A stretch of DNA of 64,000 bases from CBDAUN01 sp965214615 (GTDB taxonomy: Bacteria > Pseudomonadota > Gammaproteobacteria > Arenicellales > JAJDZL01): the NCBI GenBank assembly GCA_965214615.1, contig OZ243952.1:1674001-1738000 (forward strand), written 5' to 3'. Under the pieces are notes generated by a model. It worked only from the letters and a program-made list of their open reading frames with translations, was not told the DNA's origin and ran no database searches. Shown here one piece after another: positions 1 through 9,600 of this stretch; within the stretch, counting starts at the first letter, position 1; each line of letters starts with the position of its first letter. Made by a program: the position numbers and the translations under genes.

Positions 1-1
1 C

Positions 2-388
2 GAGCTGGCATCGAAATTGGCTGCAAATCCGAAGGTGCGCGAAGGTCTGCTTCGGGTTCAGCATCGGATGCGCCGTACGCCTGGCTTGATTGCCGACGGA
101 CGAGATATGGGCACAGTGGTTTTTCCCGATGCGACGGTGAAAGTCTATCTTTCCGCGGATCTTGAAATTCGCGCAAAAAGAAAGTATGAACAGTTGAAAC
201 AAATGGACAATTGTGTTAAATTGTCTAGTCTTTACACCCAGTTGAACAATCGGGATCATCGAGATTCCACCCGTACGCATGCGCCGCTGGCAGTACCCGC
301 CGGAGCTTTCACGCTTGATACTTCGCATATGAGCTTGGAGCAAGTCGTGGATTCAATAGAAAATTTGGTGCGTGCGCGCGTGAGTTGA
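2..388 (+). CDS. cmk: Cytidylate kinase, C-terminal part (cut by window edge)
   Basis: Phosphorylates CMP and dCMP with ATP in the cytoplasm, for nucleotide supply. The frame is open from base 2, so the N-terminal P-loop half lies outside the window. Visible is the family core GLIADGRDMGTVVFPDA, in which the Arg and Asp contact the substrate. The Lys/Arg-rich LID region follows (EIRAKRKYEQLK), then the RDHRDSTR stretch ahead of the closing helix. The stop lies 72 bases before the rpsA ATG, and cmk-rpsA-ihfB is a widespread gammaproteobacterial order. No frameshift is seen in the visible part. The TTG at position 17 is internal, not the real start. Confidence 0.95.
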   Translation, partial: ELASKLAANPKVREGLLRVQHRMRRTPGLIADGRDMGTVVFPDATVKVYLSADLEIRAKRKYEQLKQMDNCVKLSSLYTQLNNRDHRDSTRTHAPLAVPAGAFTLDTSHMSLEQVVDSIENLVRARVS

Positions 389-460
389 CTTTTTGTGCCG
401 CGAGGTGAAACAAACATTGAATAACATTGATACATTAATTAATTTCGGTTGCGCATTGAT

Positions 461-2161
461 ATGACAGAAACATTTGCCGAATTGTTTGAAAACTCTGTAA
501 AGGATGCGGAAATGCGCCCGGGAAAGATCATTCTCGGTGAAGTCATTGATATTGGCAAGGAAACAGTCATCGTCAATGCCGGGTTGAAGTCTGAGGCCGA
601 AATTCCTTTGTGGCAATTCAAAGACGTGAAAGGTCAGCTGTCCATCAAGGTGGGCGAAGAAGTCGAAGTTGAAATTGAGACGCTGGAAGACGGTCACGGC
701 CGCACCCGGCTGTCCCGTGAAAAGGCTTGCCGCGCCCGGGCATGGGAAGATATCGAGAAGGCCTTTAACGAACAATCCGTCATCGAGGGCCTCATGACGG
801 CGCGGATCAAAGGCGGATTTACCGTCTCCATCAACGGAATCAGGGCGTTCCTCCCGGGTTCGCTCTACGGAATCAGACCGGTTACCGAGGCTGATGAGGA
901 TTTCCAGTTTGAAAAGGATCCCGTCGAATTCAAGGTGATCAAGATGGACCGCGCCCGCAACAATGTTGTGGTTTCGCGTCGTGCGGTGCTTGAGAAAGAA
1001 TTGTCTGCGCAGCGCGAAGCGCTGCTTGCCACGCTTGAAGAAAGCCAGGTTGTCGAAGGCATTGTAAAGAATCTGACCGACTACGGCGCGTTTGTCAATC
1101 TAGGCGGAATCGACGGATTGCTGCACATTACCGACTTGGCATGGCGCCGGGTCAAGCATCCTTCAGAAGTGCTTTCCGTGGGTCAGACAGTTTCGGTCAA
1201 GGTGTTGCAGTTCGACCGCGAGAAGTCGAGAATATCCCTGGGTCTGAAGCAGCTTACCGAAGACCCGTGGCTGAACGCGCAACGCCGGTACAAGACCGGA
1301 TCGCGGGTCATAGGCACGGTGACGAGCACTGTGGACTATGGCGTATTTGTAGAACTCGAAGACGGCATCAAGGGACTTGTTCATGTATCGCAGATTGACT
1401 GGACATCTCGAAACATCCATCCGCCGCAAGTCTACAATGTCGGTGACGAAGTAGAGGTGATGATTCTTGATGCGGATGTCGAGAGGCATCGCATTTCGCT
1501 TGGGATCAAGCAATGCCTGCCGAATCCGTGGACCGAATTCGCCGCGATGCACAAAAAGGGCGACCGGATGGTCGGCGAAATCAAGTCTGTAACTGATTTC
1601 GGAATTTTCGTTTCCCTTGAGAACAACATCGACGGACTTGTTCACATCAACGACCTTGACTGGTATCGCGACGGCGACGAAGTGATTCAGGAATACAGCA
1701 AAGGCGAGGAAGTCGAAGTTGTGGTGCTGGCGATCGATGCAGGCAGAGAGCGGATTTCGATCGGCATCAAGCAGGTGTCTGACGATCCTTTCCTGAAGTA
1801 CATTGGTTCCAACAGCAAGGGTTCGGTGGTTGAAGGAGTGATCGAAAGCATTGACAAGAAGGGCATCCTAGTCAAATTGGATGAAGGTGTCACCGGACTG
1901 ATACGGCCGACTGAATTGTCGAAAAATTCCGGCAGGGATGCAGAGGAGCAGTATTCGGCCGGTCAGGATGTATCTGCAAAGATAATGAGCATTGAACGCA
2001 AATCGCGCAACATTTTCCTTTCTGTCAAAGTGCTCGAAGTCGAGCGGGAGCGGCAGGAAATCGAAGCGTATTCGGAGGAAAATGATGTGCCGATGCGAAC
2101 CACGCTTGCCAAGTCAATCGAAGAAAATCAAATCAAGGAGAGAATCCGTACCGAGTCGTAA
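461..2161 (+). CDS. rpsA: 30S ribosomal protein S1
   Basis: The largest small-subunit ribosomal protein. It binds mRNA and helps the 30S subunit load structured or weakly led transcripts. The 566-residue product (E. coli 557) holds six consecutive S1/OB repeats. The C-terminal four carry the usual signatures such as DYGAFVNLGGIDGLLHITDLAW, DYGVFVELEDGIKGLVHVSQIDW and DFGIFVSLENNIDGLVHINDLDW (each read in short pieces). I chose the ATG at 461 because it begins MTETFAELFENS, the usual S1 N-terminus. An in-frame TTG at 449 would add four residues. It sits between cmk and ihfB, as in enterics and pseudomonads. Confidence 0.97.
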   Translation: MTETFAELFENSVKDAEMRPGKIILGEVIDIGKETVIVNAGLKSEAEIPLWQFKDVKGQLSIKVGEEVEVEIETLEDGHGRTRLSREKACRARAWEDIEKAFNEQSVIEGLMTARIKGGFTVSINGIRAFLPGSLYGIRPVTEADEDFQFEKDPVEFKVIKMDRARNNVVVSRRAVLEKELSAQREALLATLEESQVVEGIVKNLTDYGAFVNLGGIDGLLHITDLAWRRVKHPSEVLSVGQTVSVKVLQFDREKSRISLGLKQLTEDPWLNAQRRYKTGSRVIGTVTSTVDYGVFVELEDGIKGLVHVSQIDWTSRNIHPPQVYNVGDEVEVMILDADVERHRISLGIKQCLPNPWTEFAAMHKKGDRMVGEIKSVTDFGIFVSLENNIDGLVHINDLDWYRDGDEVIQEYSKGEEVEVVVLAIDAGRERISIGIKQVSDDPFLKYIGSNSKGSVVEGVIESIDKKGILVKLDEGVTGLIRPTELSKNSGRDAEEQYSAGQDVSAKIMSIERKSRNIFLSVKVLEVERERQEIEAYSEENDVPMRTTLAKSIEENQIKERIRTES

Positions 2162-2191
2162 AGATTCGCTTGTGCAGATTTTGATACGCTT

Positions 2192-2473
2192 ATGACAAAA
2201 CAGGAGCTAATTCAGACGCTGACAGAGCACGAACTGGAAATCGACGATGCCCGCGATATCGTGGGCATCATTCTCGACACGATGGCGGACGGACTCGCTG
2301 AAGGAAAGCGGGTCGAAATTCGCGGTTTCGGGAGCATGTCATTGCGATATCGCAAGCCCAGAGTCGGCCGCAACCCGAAAACCGGCGAATCGGTCGAGGT
2401 GCCGGGAAAGTATTTTCCGCATTTCAAGCCTGGCAGAGAGCTTCGCGAGCGTGTCGATTCTGCAGACGATTAG
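2192..2473 (+). CDS. ihfB: Integration host factor subunit beta
   Basis: DNA-bending nucleoid protein of the HU/IHF family. It pairs with IHF-alpha (not in this window) to bind and kink specific sites in promoters, origins and recombination sites. At 93 residues it is of normal length. It starts MTKQELIQTL and has the beta-arm motif GRNPKTGE (about residues 60-67) with the intercalating proline that makes the kink, preceded by the VEIRGFGSM strand. It starts 30 bases after rpsA, the classical position of ihfB/himD, and is probably co-transcribed with rpsA. The C-terminal tail (VDSADD) is unremarkable. Confidence 0.96.
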   Translation: MTKQELIQTLTEHELEIDDARDIVGIILDTMADGLAEGKRVEIRGFGSMSLRYRKPRVGRNPKTGESVEVPGKYFPHFKPGRELRERVDSADD

Positions 2474-2568
2474 TCATTGAGCAGTCCACGGTTCGGATTC
2501 ATTATCATAAGTGCTATTTCCAGCACTAGGCCAGCAGCAGAAGGCGTCGCCAGCGACTGATTGATTCA

Positions 2569-2817
2569 GTGAGACGGATTTCAATAATTTTCCTGTTGAT
2601 TTTCGCTCTCTTGCTGGGTGTGACGTTTACTCTGAAGAATTCGCAACTCGTTACCTTAAACTACTATTTCGGCATTGAATGGCAGGGGCCACTGTCCTGG
2701 CTGCTGATCATCACTTTCCTGGTAGGCGTCGTTTGCGGACTCGTCGCGGCCGCCCTTAATTCGATCAAGCGCAAGTTCTTCCATTCTTCCAAGTCCTCCA
2801 AGAATCTTCAGGCGTAG
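2569..2817 (+). CDS. lapA: LapA domain membrane protein (DUF1049)
   Basis: Small inner-membrane protein that works with LapB in controlling lipopolysaccharide assembly. The 82-residue product has two hydrophobic helices (about residues 4-21 and 41-63). Between them is the family motif KNSQLVTLNYYFG, followed by a basic cytoplasmic end (NSIKRKFFHSSKSS). It starts with GTG, and the stop is only three bases from the lapB GTG, so the two are translationally coupled. The order ihfB-lapA-lapB is seen in many gamma- and betaproteobacteria. E. coli LapA (YciS) is about 100 residues, so this one is slightly short. Confidence 0.9.
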   Translation: MRRISIIFLLIFALLLGVTFTLKNSQLVTLNYYFGIEWQGPLSWLLIITFLVGVVCGLVAAALNSIKRKFFHSSKSSKNLQA

Positions 2818-2820
2818 ATT

Positions 2821-4017
2821 GTGGACCCGATTTGGCTGCTGATTCTGCTTCCCGTCGCAGCTGCATCGGGCTGGCTTACGGCCAGGGTGTCGAGTTTCCG
2901 ATGGGCGAAGCACGACCATCTCTCGTCGGTCTATCTGCGAGGAATCAACTTTCTAATCAACGATGAGCACGACAAGGCGATCGAGATGTTTCTCGGCATG
3001 CTCGAAGCTGATTCGGAGACCATCGAAATTCATCTTGCGCTGGGCAGCCTGTACCGACGTCGCGGGGAGATTGCCCGAGCGACACGAATTCACGAAAACC
3101 TGATTGTCCGCAACGATTTGACAAAGGAACAGCGAATGCAGGCGCTGTTTGAGCTGGGGCAGGACTATTACGCCGCCGGCCTTTTTGACCGTGCCGAACG
3201 ATTTTTTGGCGATTTAAGGCGTGACTCCAAGCACCGCGAACAGGCTCTGGAACATTTGCGATTTATCTATGAGCAGGAAAAAGAATGGGGAAGCTGCATC
3301 GATGTGACGCGCAAATTGGACTCAATATCTACACAGGATTACAGTCCTATCCTAGCTCAGTACTATTGCGAACTGGCAGAGGTCGCCATTACCGAGGGGC
3401 GATACGGCGAGGCTCAGGGCTACATCGAAGACGCGATGCAGACCGATCGAAATTGCATCAGAGCGATACTTCAATCCGGTCGGCTGAATGTGATTCAGGG
3501 CGATCATCAAAGAGCGATTCAAACATGGCGCACGATCGAAGACAAGCAGCCGAAGTATGTATCTGAAATCGTCGGGCTTGTGACTGCGAGCTACCGTGTT
3601 CTGGGGGAAACCGCCGAACTTGAAGAATTTCTGCGCACCAACGCTGAATCCATCAATGACGCACAGCTTGCAATTGCTTACGTGGATGCCCTCGAATCAC
3701 GGCAGGGCAGAGAGCCGGCGGAGCGATTCCTGACAGACTGGATCAGGCGGAATCCTTCGCTTCACAGCCTTCACCGGCTAATATTGCTCAAGCTCAGAGG
3801 AAGTGCGCGCGATACGCATTTGAAGGATTTCCAACTGGTGGAGAAGATGATCGGTCGCGCGATTGAGGCCGATACCAAATACGAGTGTCAGCGTTGCGGC
3901 TTTACTGTGCGCAATCTTCACTGGCAATGCCCGGGCTGCAGGAGTTGGAACACCATTCAAGGTGTCGAGAAACGAGAATTGATTGCCGGCGGCGTAACAG
4001 TTGATGCCGAGGTTTAG
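2821..4017 (+). CDS. lapB: Lipopolysaccharide assembly protein LapB (TPR and rubredoxin-like zinc protein)
   Basis: Membrane-anchored TPR scaffold (YciM family). In E. coli it presents LpxC to FtsH for proteolysis and so balances LPS with phospholipid. The 398-residue length matches the family (389 in E. coli). An N-terminal membrane helix (residues 4-22, LLILLPVAAASGWL) is followed by tandem TPRs, including YLRGINFLINDEHDKAIEMF. A C-terminal rubredoxin-like knuckle has two CxxC pairs, CQRC and CPGC, around residues 356-376. It begins with GTG three bases after lapA. A rho-independent terminator follows nine bases after the stop, so this closes the cmk/rpsA-side operon. Confidence 0.95.
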   Translation: MDPIWLLILLPVAAASGWLTARVSSFRWAKHDHLSSVYLRGINFLINDEHDKAIEMFLGMLEADSETIEIHLALGSLYRRRGEIARATRIHENLIVRNDLTKEQRMQALFELGQDYYAAGLFDRAERFFGDLRRDSKHREQALEHLRFIYEQEKEWGSCIDVTRKLDSISTQDYSPILAQYYCELAEVAITEGRYGEAQGYIEDAMQTDRNCIRAILQSGRLNVIQGDHQRAIQTWRTIEDKQPKYVSEIVGLVTASYRVLGETAELEEFLRTNAESINDAQLAIAYVDALESRQGREPAERFLTDWIRRNPSLHSLHRLILLKLRGSARDTHLKDFQLVEKMIGRAIEADTKYECQRCGFTVRNLHWQCPGCRSWNTIQGVEKRELIAGGVTVDAEV

Positions 4018-4025
4018 AGCGTTCT

Positions 4026-4049
4026 CGGATTCCCGCAATCCGTTTTTTT
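4026..4049 (+). terminator. Intrinsic terminator after lapB
   Basis: CGGATT (4026-4031) and AATCCG (4037-4042) form a perfect six-base stem around a five-base loop, followed directly by seven Ts (4043-4049). It lies nine bases after the lapB stop and faces the right way to end the ihfB-lapA-lapB transcript. Confidence 0.8.
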
Positions 4050-4219
4050 GCTCCGCTTTGGCTGAGTTTCCGAAAAAGACGTGGAGGGAACCACGATCAG
4101 GTTATAGGATGAAAATGACAGTCATCTGCACAGGTTCTTCGAGGCAGCCTGATGCGAATTGACCGGGTCGCAGGATACTGCCCGATTCTGCAAGTGCACA
4201 GCGTTGCGTAACGAGGCAC

Positions 4220-5002
4220 GTGTCGGCTATTGCGATCATAGGCGGAAGCGGCGGCATCCCGCTTAAGGCGAATTCAGCGCTTGAAGAATTGAGCGAAATC
4301 GCTACGCCGTACGGGTCTCCGTCGGCGTTGCTGTCAAGCGGAGAAATAGCAGGGCGTGAAGTCGTTTTTTTGCCGAGGCACGGAAAAAACCACTCAATTG
4401 CTCCGCATCGGATCAACTACCGCGCCAACTTGTGGGCTTTGCATCAGCATCCGGTGGCCGGGGTGATTGCTCTGAACACGGTTGGAGGAATATGCGATTC
4501 GCTTGCTCCCGGCGACATTGTGATTCCAGATCAGCTGATCGACTATACCTGGGGTCGCGAGAGTACATTTTATGACAGCGATGACGGGGTCGTCGCGCAT
4601 CTGGAAATGTCAGAGCCATTTTCTTGCGCTATGCGCCAACTGCTGGCGAATGCGGCAAACCGTTGCGGCATCGCTGTACGCGATGGAGGGGTCTATGCTG
4701 CCACCCAGGGTCCAAGGTTTGAAACTCCCGCCGAGATTGACCGTTTAGACCGGGACGGGTGCCACATCGTCGGTATGACGGCGATGCCGGAAGCATCTCT
4801 TGCCGGGGAGCTGGGTCTTAGCTACGGATCCCTTTCTGTTGTGGTCAATCATGCGGCTGGGCGCGGAGCCGGTGCAATTGATCGCGCGCAAATATCACAG
4901 GCTTTGGAAAAGTGCTCTGAGAATTTGCAGCAAATTCTTCAAGAGGCCATAGCGGGTGCTCCGGAATCATTTTCCGATTCGCCGCTTTTGCTAAGACCGT
5001 AG
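4220..5002 (+). CDS. S-methyl-5'-thioinosine (or thioadenosine) phosphorylase
   Basis: Phosphorolytic enzyme of the purine nucleoside phosphorylase / MTAP family, salvaging the methylthio-nucleoside by-product of polyamine synthesis. The 260-residue length is typical. Visible motifs are the N-terminal IIGGSGG phosphate site, LPRHGKNHSIAPHRINYRAN, TQGPRFETPAEI and GMTAMPEASLAGELG. In the base-binding loop the sequence is VVVNHAAG: an Asn stands where adenosine-type MTAP has Asp. Asn there is characteristic of 6-oxopurine enzymes, so methylthioinosine is the likelier substrate, as for Pseudomonas PA3004. The neighbours support this, because PA3004 also sits beside csiV and mfd. The start is GTG. 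Confidence 0.88.
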   Translation: MSAIAIIGGSGGIPLKANSALEELSEIATPYGSPSALLSSGEIAGREVVFLPRHGKNHSIAPHRINYRANLWALHQHPVAGVIALNTVGGICDSLAPGDIVIPDQLIDYTWGRESTFYDSDDGVVAHLEMSEPFSCAMRQLLANAANRCGIAVRDGGVYAATQGPRFETPAEIDRLDRDGCHIVGMTAMPEASLAGELGLSYGSLSVVVNHAAGRGAGAIDRAQISQALEKCSENLQQILQEAIAGAPESFSDSPLLLRP

Positions 5003-5018
5003 CGGCGCTTGCATCGTG

Positions 5019-5699
5019 TCAGGGCCGCACTACGGTAAACACGGCGCCGAACTTCGGATGATCCATATAGTGCACTTCGTCGATCTGCACTCGCCGTCTT
5101 TCAAAAATACTATGGCTTGGGCCACTTTCGACCAATGACACCGGTTGCGGCAGATAGGCTGTGTCGACCACAGTGTCCGGCAACGGCTTGAAGGTTGCGT
5201 CAAGTTCAAATTGAAGCAGAAGCTGCACCTCGTATAGCATCGCAGTGCCGGATAGGGTCAAATCCGAAAACAGCGATGATTCTTCAAACTCCAGGTCCAG
5301 ATATACCGGCATGGTCATGATCTTCGGATTCGGCTCCTGTATCCAGCTCAGATGGGTCAGCAGTTCCATATCAGGACTCTGAGCAATACGCTTGGCAATA
5401 TTGTTCAACTGCGTAGGAGCAACAGGGTGGGGGTCTATGATTTGCTGGTCCAGTTCAGAGTGCTCCTGCACTGACCCCGGCTGGACTTCGGATTCATCCT
5501 GAAACGGCAGATACTCGGGCTGATCGATCCGAATCAATTCATGCCTCTGTGTGAACCACTCATCGTCGTTGACGATATTGTCGGAATAAGCGAATACAAT
5601 CAGTTCAACCTGAGCCGGGGCTGCATACAAGGGTGTCGCGAATACGGAAAGCCACAGCGACAGTACGGTTAGCGTGATTCTGAAGAATAATGTTTTCAA
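5019..5699 (-). CDS. csiV: CsiV-family envelope protein
   Basis: Member of the peptidoglycan-binding CsiV family, first described in Marinobacter and Shewanella-type bacteria and usually encoded next to mfd. I start it at the TTG at 5699, which gives a clean Sec signal peptide (MKTLFFRITLTVLSLWLSV, cleavage near PLYA-AP). The open frame reaches 5747, another TTG. The mature part begins with the family strand VELIVFAY, and YEVQLLLQFELDATF, SHSIFERRRVQIDEVHYMDHP and the end KFGAVFTVVRP are recognisable. It is convergent with the methylthioinosine phosphorylase gene and divergent from def. The family is clear; the exact function is less certain. Confidence 0.8.
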   Translation of the reverse strand: MKTLFFRITLTVLSLWLSVFATPLYAAPAQVELIVFAYSDNIVNDDEWFTQRHELIRIDQPEYLPFQDESEVQPGSVQEHSELDQQIIDPHPVAPTQLNNIAKRIAQSPDMELLTHLSWIQEPNPKIMTMPVYLDLEFEESSLFSDLTLSGTAMLYEVQLLLQFELDATFKPLPDTVVDTAYLPQPVSLVESGPSHSIFERRRVQIDEVHYMDHPKFGAVFTVVRP

Positions 5700-5747
5700 T
5701 GTGTATTCCGGAGTTCTCAGTGCAAACTCAAGGCTAGATTGTAGCAA

Positions 5748-6086
5748 AAGCGGGGTTTGCCAGTGACAAATCCGCAGCGCAAGAGCGAAATAGTGAACTG
5801 CATGATTTGTGATTTTCTATTCTAATTGCGCCGTCTGTTTCATTTTGAGCGAACGATCGAATTACTGCAAGTATGATTTGCAAGGCGCGATTTTTGTCGC
5901 AAATTCATTCAAGGCAGTTTGAAAATCTGTTGGAATTGACTGGAATCAATTGCGCTTGAAGTACCATCTGGCGTATTCGGATGCGGTGCTCATTATGGAG
6001 TAATTGTCGCGCAGTTCAAGCCGGTCATAGTGTAAGATAGCGTTAATGCGCATTTTCTTTATCCGATTCCTGGAGAACCCCCAACC
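5748..6086. other. Divergent intergenic region csiV/def
   Basis: AT-richer stretch between two divergently transcribed genes. It must carry both promoters, but I see no strong paired -35/-10 boxes, no RNA gene and no coding sequence. A TGGAGA ribosome-binding site at 6071-6076 serves the TTG start of def. Confidence 0.5.
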
Positions 6087-6623
6087 TTGGCAGTTCGAGA
6101 CGTTTTAATAATGGGAAATCCTCAATTGTTCGAGGTGTCACAGCCTGTTGAAGAACATGAAATAAAGGATTTGGACTCGCTTGTCACCGATCTGATCGAC
6201 ACGATGAAATCAGTGAAAGGCGCAGGATTGGCTGCGCCGCAAATCGGCGTAATGAAGCGAGTCGTGATTTTCGGCTTTGATTTCAATCCTCGATATCCGC
6301 ATGCAGAAGCAGTCCCGTTTACAGTACTGGTCAATCCCAGGATAGAAGTACTGGATAGCTCGGTCGAAGACGGCTGGGAAGGGTGTCTCAGCGTGCCCGG
6401 TCTAAGAGGCGTAGTTTCGCGGCCTGCGAATGTACGCTATACGGGTTTTGATCAGCATGGCGAATCAATCGATCGCACGGTCAGCGGATTTCATGCCCGT
6501 GTGGTGCAGCACGAATGCGATCATCTGGACGGGGTTCTTTATCCGATGCGGATGAAAGATATGCAAAAATTCGGCTTTGAGCAGGAGTTGCCAGGGTTTC
6601 AGGACTGTCCTCCCGGCGATTAG
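6087..6623 (+). CDS. def: Peptide deformylase
   Basis: Removes the formyl group from the N-terminal Met of new proteins, and is metal-dependent and cytosolic. The 178-residue product has all three active-site motifs: GAGLAAPQIG (about residues 45-54), WEGCLSVPG with the metal-binding Cys, and QHECDHLDG with both His ligands and the catalytic Glu. The start is TTG, supported by TGGAGA ten bases upstream. A methionine codon at 6111 would cut off the conserved N-terminal strand. It stands alone rather than with fmt, so it may be a second deformylase copy in the genome. It is tail-to-tail with mfd, with only two bases between the stops. Confidence 0.95.
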   Translation: MAVRDVLIMGNPQLFEVSQPVEEHEIKDLDSLVTDLIDTMKSVKGAGLAAPQIGVMKRVVIFGFDFNPRYPHAEAVPFTVLVNPRIEVLDSSVEDGWEGCLSVPGLRGVVSRPANVRYTGFDQHGESIDRTVSGFHARVVQHECDHLDGVLYPMRMKDMQKFGFEQELPGFQDCPPGD

Positions 6624-6625
6624 CT

Positions 6626-9600
6626 CTAACTCGGGGTGATGGCCTCGAGTACGTGCTGAACCGAAGCGGCGCGCTGCTCCGGAGAACGCAGATCGTGCTT
6701 GAGCATGATCGCCGATTCCGCTTCATTGAGTCGGACTTCGCCCGGATACGAACCGATCAATGCGAATAGCCCCTCAACGTCAATATCCGCGTTCGCCGCG
6801 AATCTGACCTGTCCGAACTTCTCGCTCATGGTCAGCTTTCGGATTCCCAGTTTCGTTGACTTCAGCTTGATTTTTGCGACTTCGAAAAGCCGCAATGCAT
6901 CCGGCGGCAACTTTCCGAACCGGTCCTGCATTTGAACCTGCAGGTCTTCAATTTCCAATTCGGTCGCAGAGCCTGCAAGCCTTTTGTATAGCGAAAGCCG
7001 CGTATTGACATCGGGAATCCATTTTTCCGGGAATAGTGCAGGTGCGTTCAAATTGATTTCGCTCGAAAAGTGACTCGATATGTCACTCTTTGCGGCTGGT
7101 GGCGCTCCTGTTTTTTTCAGCGACTTGACGGCATCCGTGAGATACTCATTGTAGAGCGAAAAGCCGACATCATGCATCACGCCGCTCTGAGCCTCACCAA
7201 GAATCGTGCCTGCGCCGCGAATCTCCAGATCGTGCGAGGCGATTACAAATCCGACTCCAAGCTGATCAAATGACTCTATGGCATCCAGTCGCAGCTTTGA
7301 TATCTTGTTCAATCCTGAAATGTCCGGCACTAGGAGATAGGCATAGGCCTGGTGATGCGATCTGCCGACTCGCCCCCTTAGCTGATGAAGTTGCGCAAGT
7401 CCGAATCGCGATGCCGAATTGATAATAATCGTATTCGCAGATGGGATGTCAATACCGCTTTCGATGATTGTCGAGCAGACCAGAGTATCGAAACGGTTGA
7501 GATAGAAATTGCGCATGACGCTTGCCAGGTCGCGCTTGGGCATTTGCCCGTGAGCAATTTCAATCGATGCCTCCGGTACAATTCGACTTAGCTCTTTCGC
7601 GGCTGCATTGATAGATTTCACATCATTATGCAGATAGAAAATCTGCCCCCCGCGTCCGAGTTCGCGCAGGCAGGCTTCGCGTATGAGACCGGAAGACCAT
7701 TGCCGCACAAAGGTCCGTACCGAATGACGGCTGTCGGGCGGAGTTGCAATTATGGAAATGTCGCGAATTTCATTCAGCGCCATGCTCAGCGTTCGCGGTA
7801 TCGGAGTCGCTGTAAGTGTCAGAACATCGACCCCGGTGCGCAGCTTCTTCAGATATTCCTTCTGCCGTACTCCGAAGCGATGCTCTTCGTCGACGATGAC
7901 CAGCCCAAGATTGCCAAACTCGATGTCCTGTTGCAGCAACCGGTGCGTGCCGATTGCGATGTCAACTTTGCCCTCGCGAATCTTCTCTACGGCATTGCTG
8001 ATCGAGGACGCGGCGCGCAGCCTGGAAAGCAACTCGATGTTTACTGGATATTCGGCAAAACGCTCGCTAAACACATCGAAATGCTGCTGTGCGAGCAGTG
8101 TCGTCGGTGCGATGATTGCGACCTGCCGGCTGTCGGCGACCGCGACGAACGCCGCCCGCAGTGCGACCTCTGTCTTGCCAAACCCGACATCGCCGCATAC
8201 GAGCCGGTCCATTGGGCGCGGCGCTTGAAGATCGTCCAATACCGCCCGAATTGCGGTTTCCTGATCGGGCGTTGTGTCATAGGCGAACCGTGAAGCGAAT
8301 TCCGAGTAGTTTTCGAGCTTGAGCTCATAGGCCGGTCTGCCGAAACTGTCGCGCAGCGATTGAATCTCGAGCAATTCGGCTGCGACATCAAACGCCTTTT
8401 CCTTTGCCTTGCGTTTTGCAGTTGCCCATTTCTTCGAGCTAAGCGAATGCAAAGGTATGTTGTCTTTGTCGCCGGATATGTACCGGCTTACCGAATCGAA
8501 TGAATAAACAGGAACATAAAGCGTATCGGTTCCGGCGTAATTGATAGTTAGAAACTCTCCTACATTGCCATCGATATCAAGTGTCTTAAGGCCCTGGTAT
8601 CGTCCAATTCCGTGACTGTCGTGCACCACGGCGTCGCCTGGCTGCAGTTCTTCCAAAGAAGCAATGACACTTTCAGGGTTCCGCGATCGCCAGCGAGGTT
8701 TGCGCTCGGTGACTTGAATCCGGCGTCCGTGAATTTCATTATTTGAAATCGCAGCGATACCTTCGTCGGGAAGATTGATTCCGAAAACCATGTCGGCGTT
8801 GACTGTATAGACGCCAAGAAGATCGGAATCGACAAATTCCTGCCACGACTCGACACGCTTGGATGCTGTCGCATTGCGCGCCAGAACGGCTTCTATAGCA
8901 TGCACGTGGGCCAGATTATCGATCGCAATCAGTATTTTGCGTGAACTGTCGCCAAGATGTTCAAGCAGCGCCTTGTAGGGATTTCCGGATCCCGGTTCGA
9001 CCGAAGCGTCCAATGCGGGCAGGGTGTTGAAATTGCAGTCCGCCGTCTGCGCATGGTTGCGGCAGATGTGCACCGTCTTGCGTTCCATGATGCTGTCTTC
9101 CAGCTGTTGAGGATCAAGATAGAGCATTTCCGGTGGAAGCGGATAGCGCGTGATTTCATCTTTCGCCTTTTCGTAGCGGGACTGAACCTGGATCCAATGC
9201 TCCTTCGCGCTTGCCATCGTGTCTTCGGTAAAAAAAACGGTTGCCGACGCCGGGACATAGTCGAGCAGACTGGATACGCTTTCGAAAAAAAGTGGAAGAT
9301 AAAACTCTGCACCGTCGGGCTTTTTTCTGGTGGAAAACTCGCGATAGACAGCATTGTCCTGCGGGTCGCCTTCGATATGCTTGCGAAAACTTTGGCGAAA
9401 CAGGGCGATTCCATGTTCATCGTTGCGTATTTCGTTGCCCGGCAGCATGCGTAGAGAATTGAATTGGCGTGTCGAGAGCTGAGTTGCAGAATCAAAGTAG
9501 CGCAGTGTCTCTATGGCATTGTCGAAAAGCTCGATGCGTACCGGCGACTCGCAGCCGGTGGGAAAGACATCGATGATGCCGCCGCGTATTGCAAACTCGC

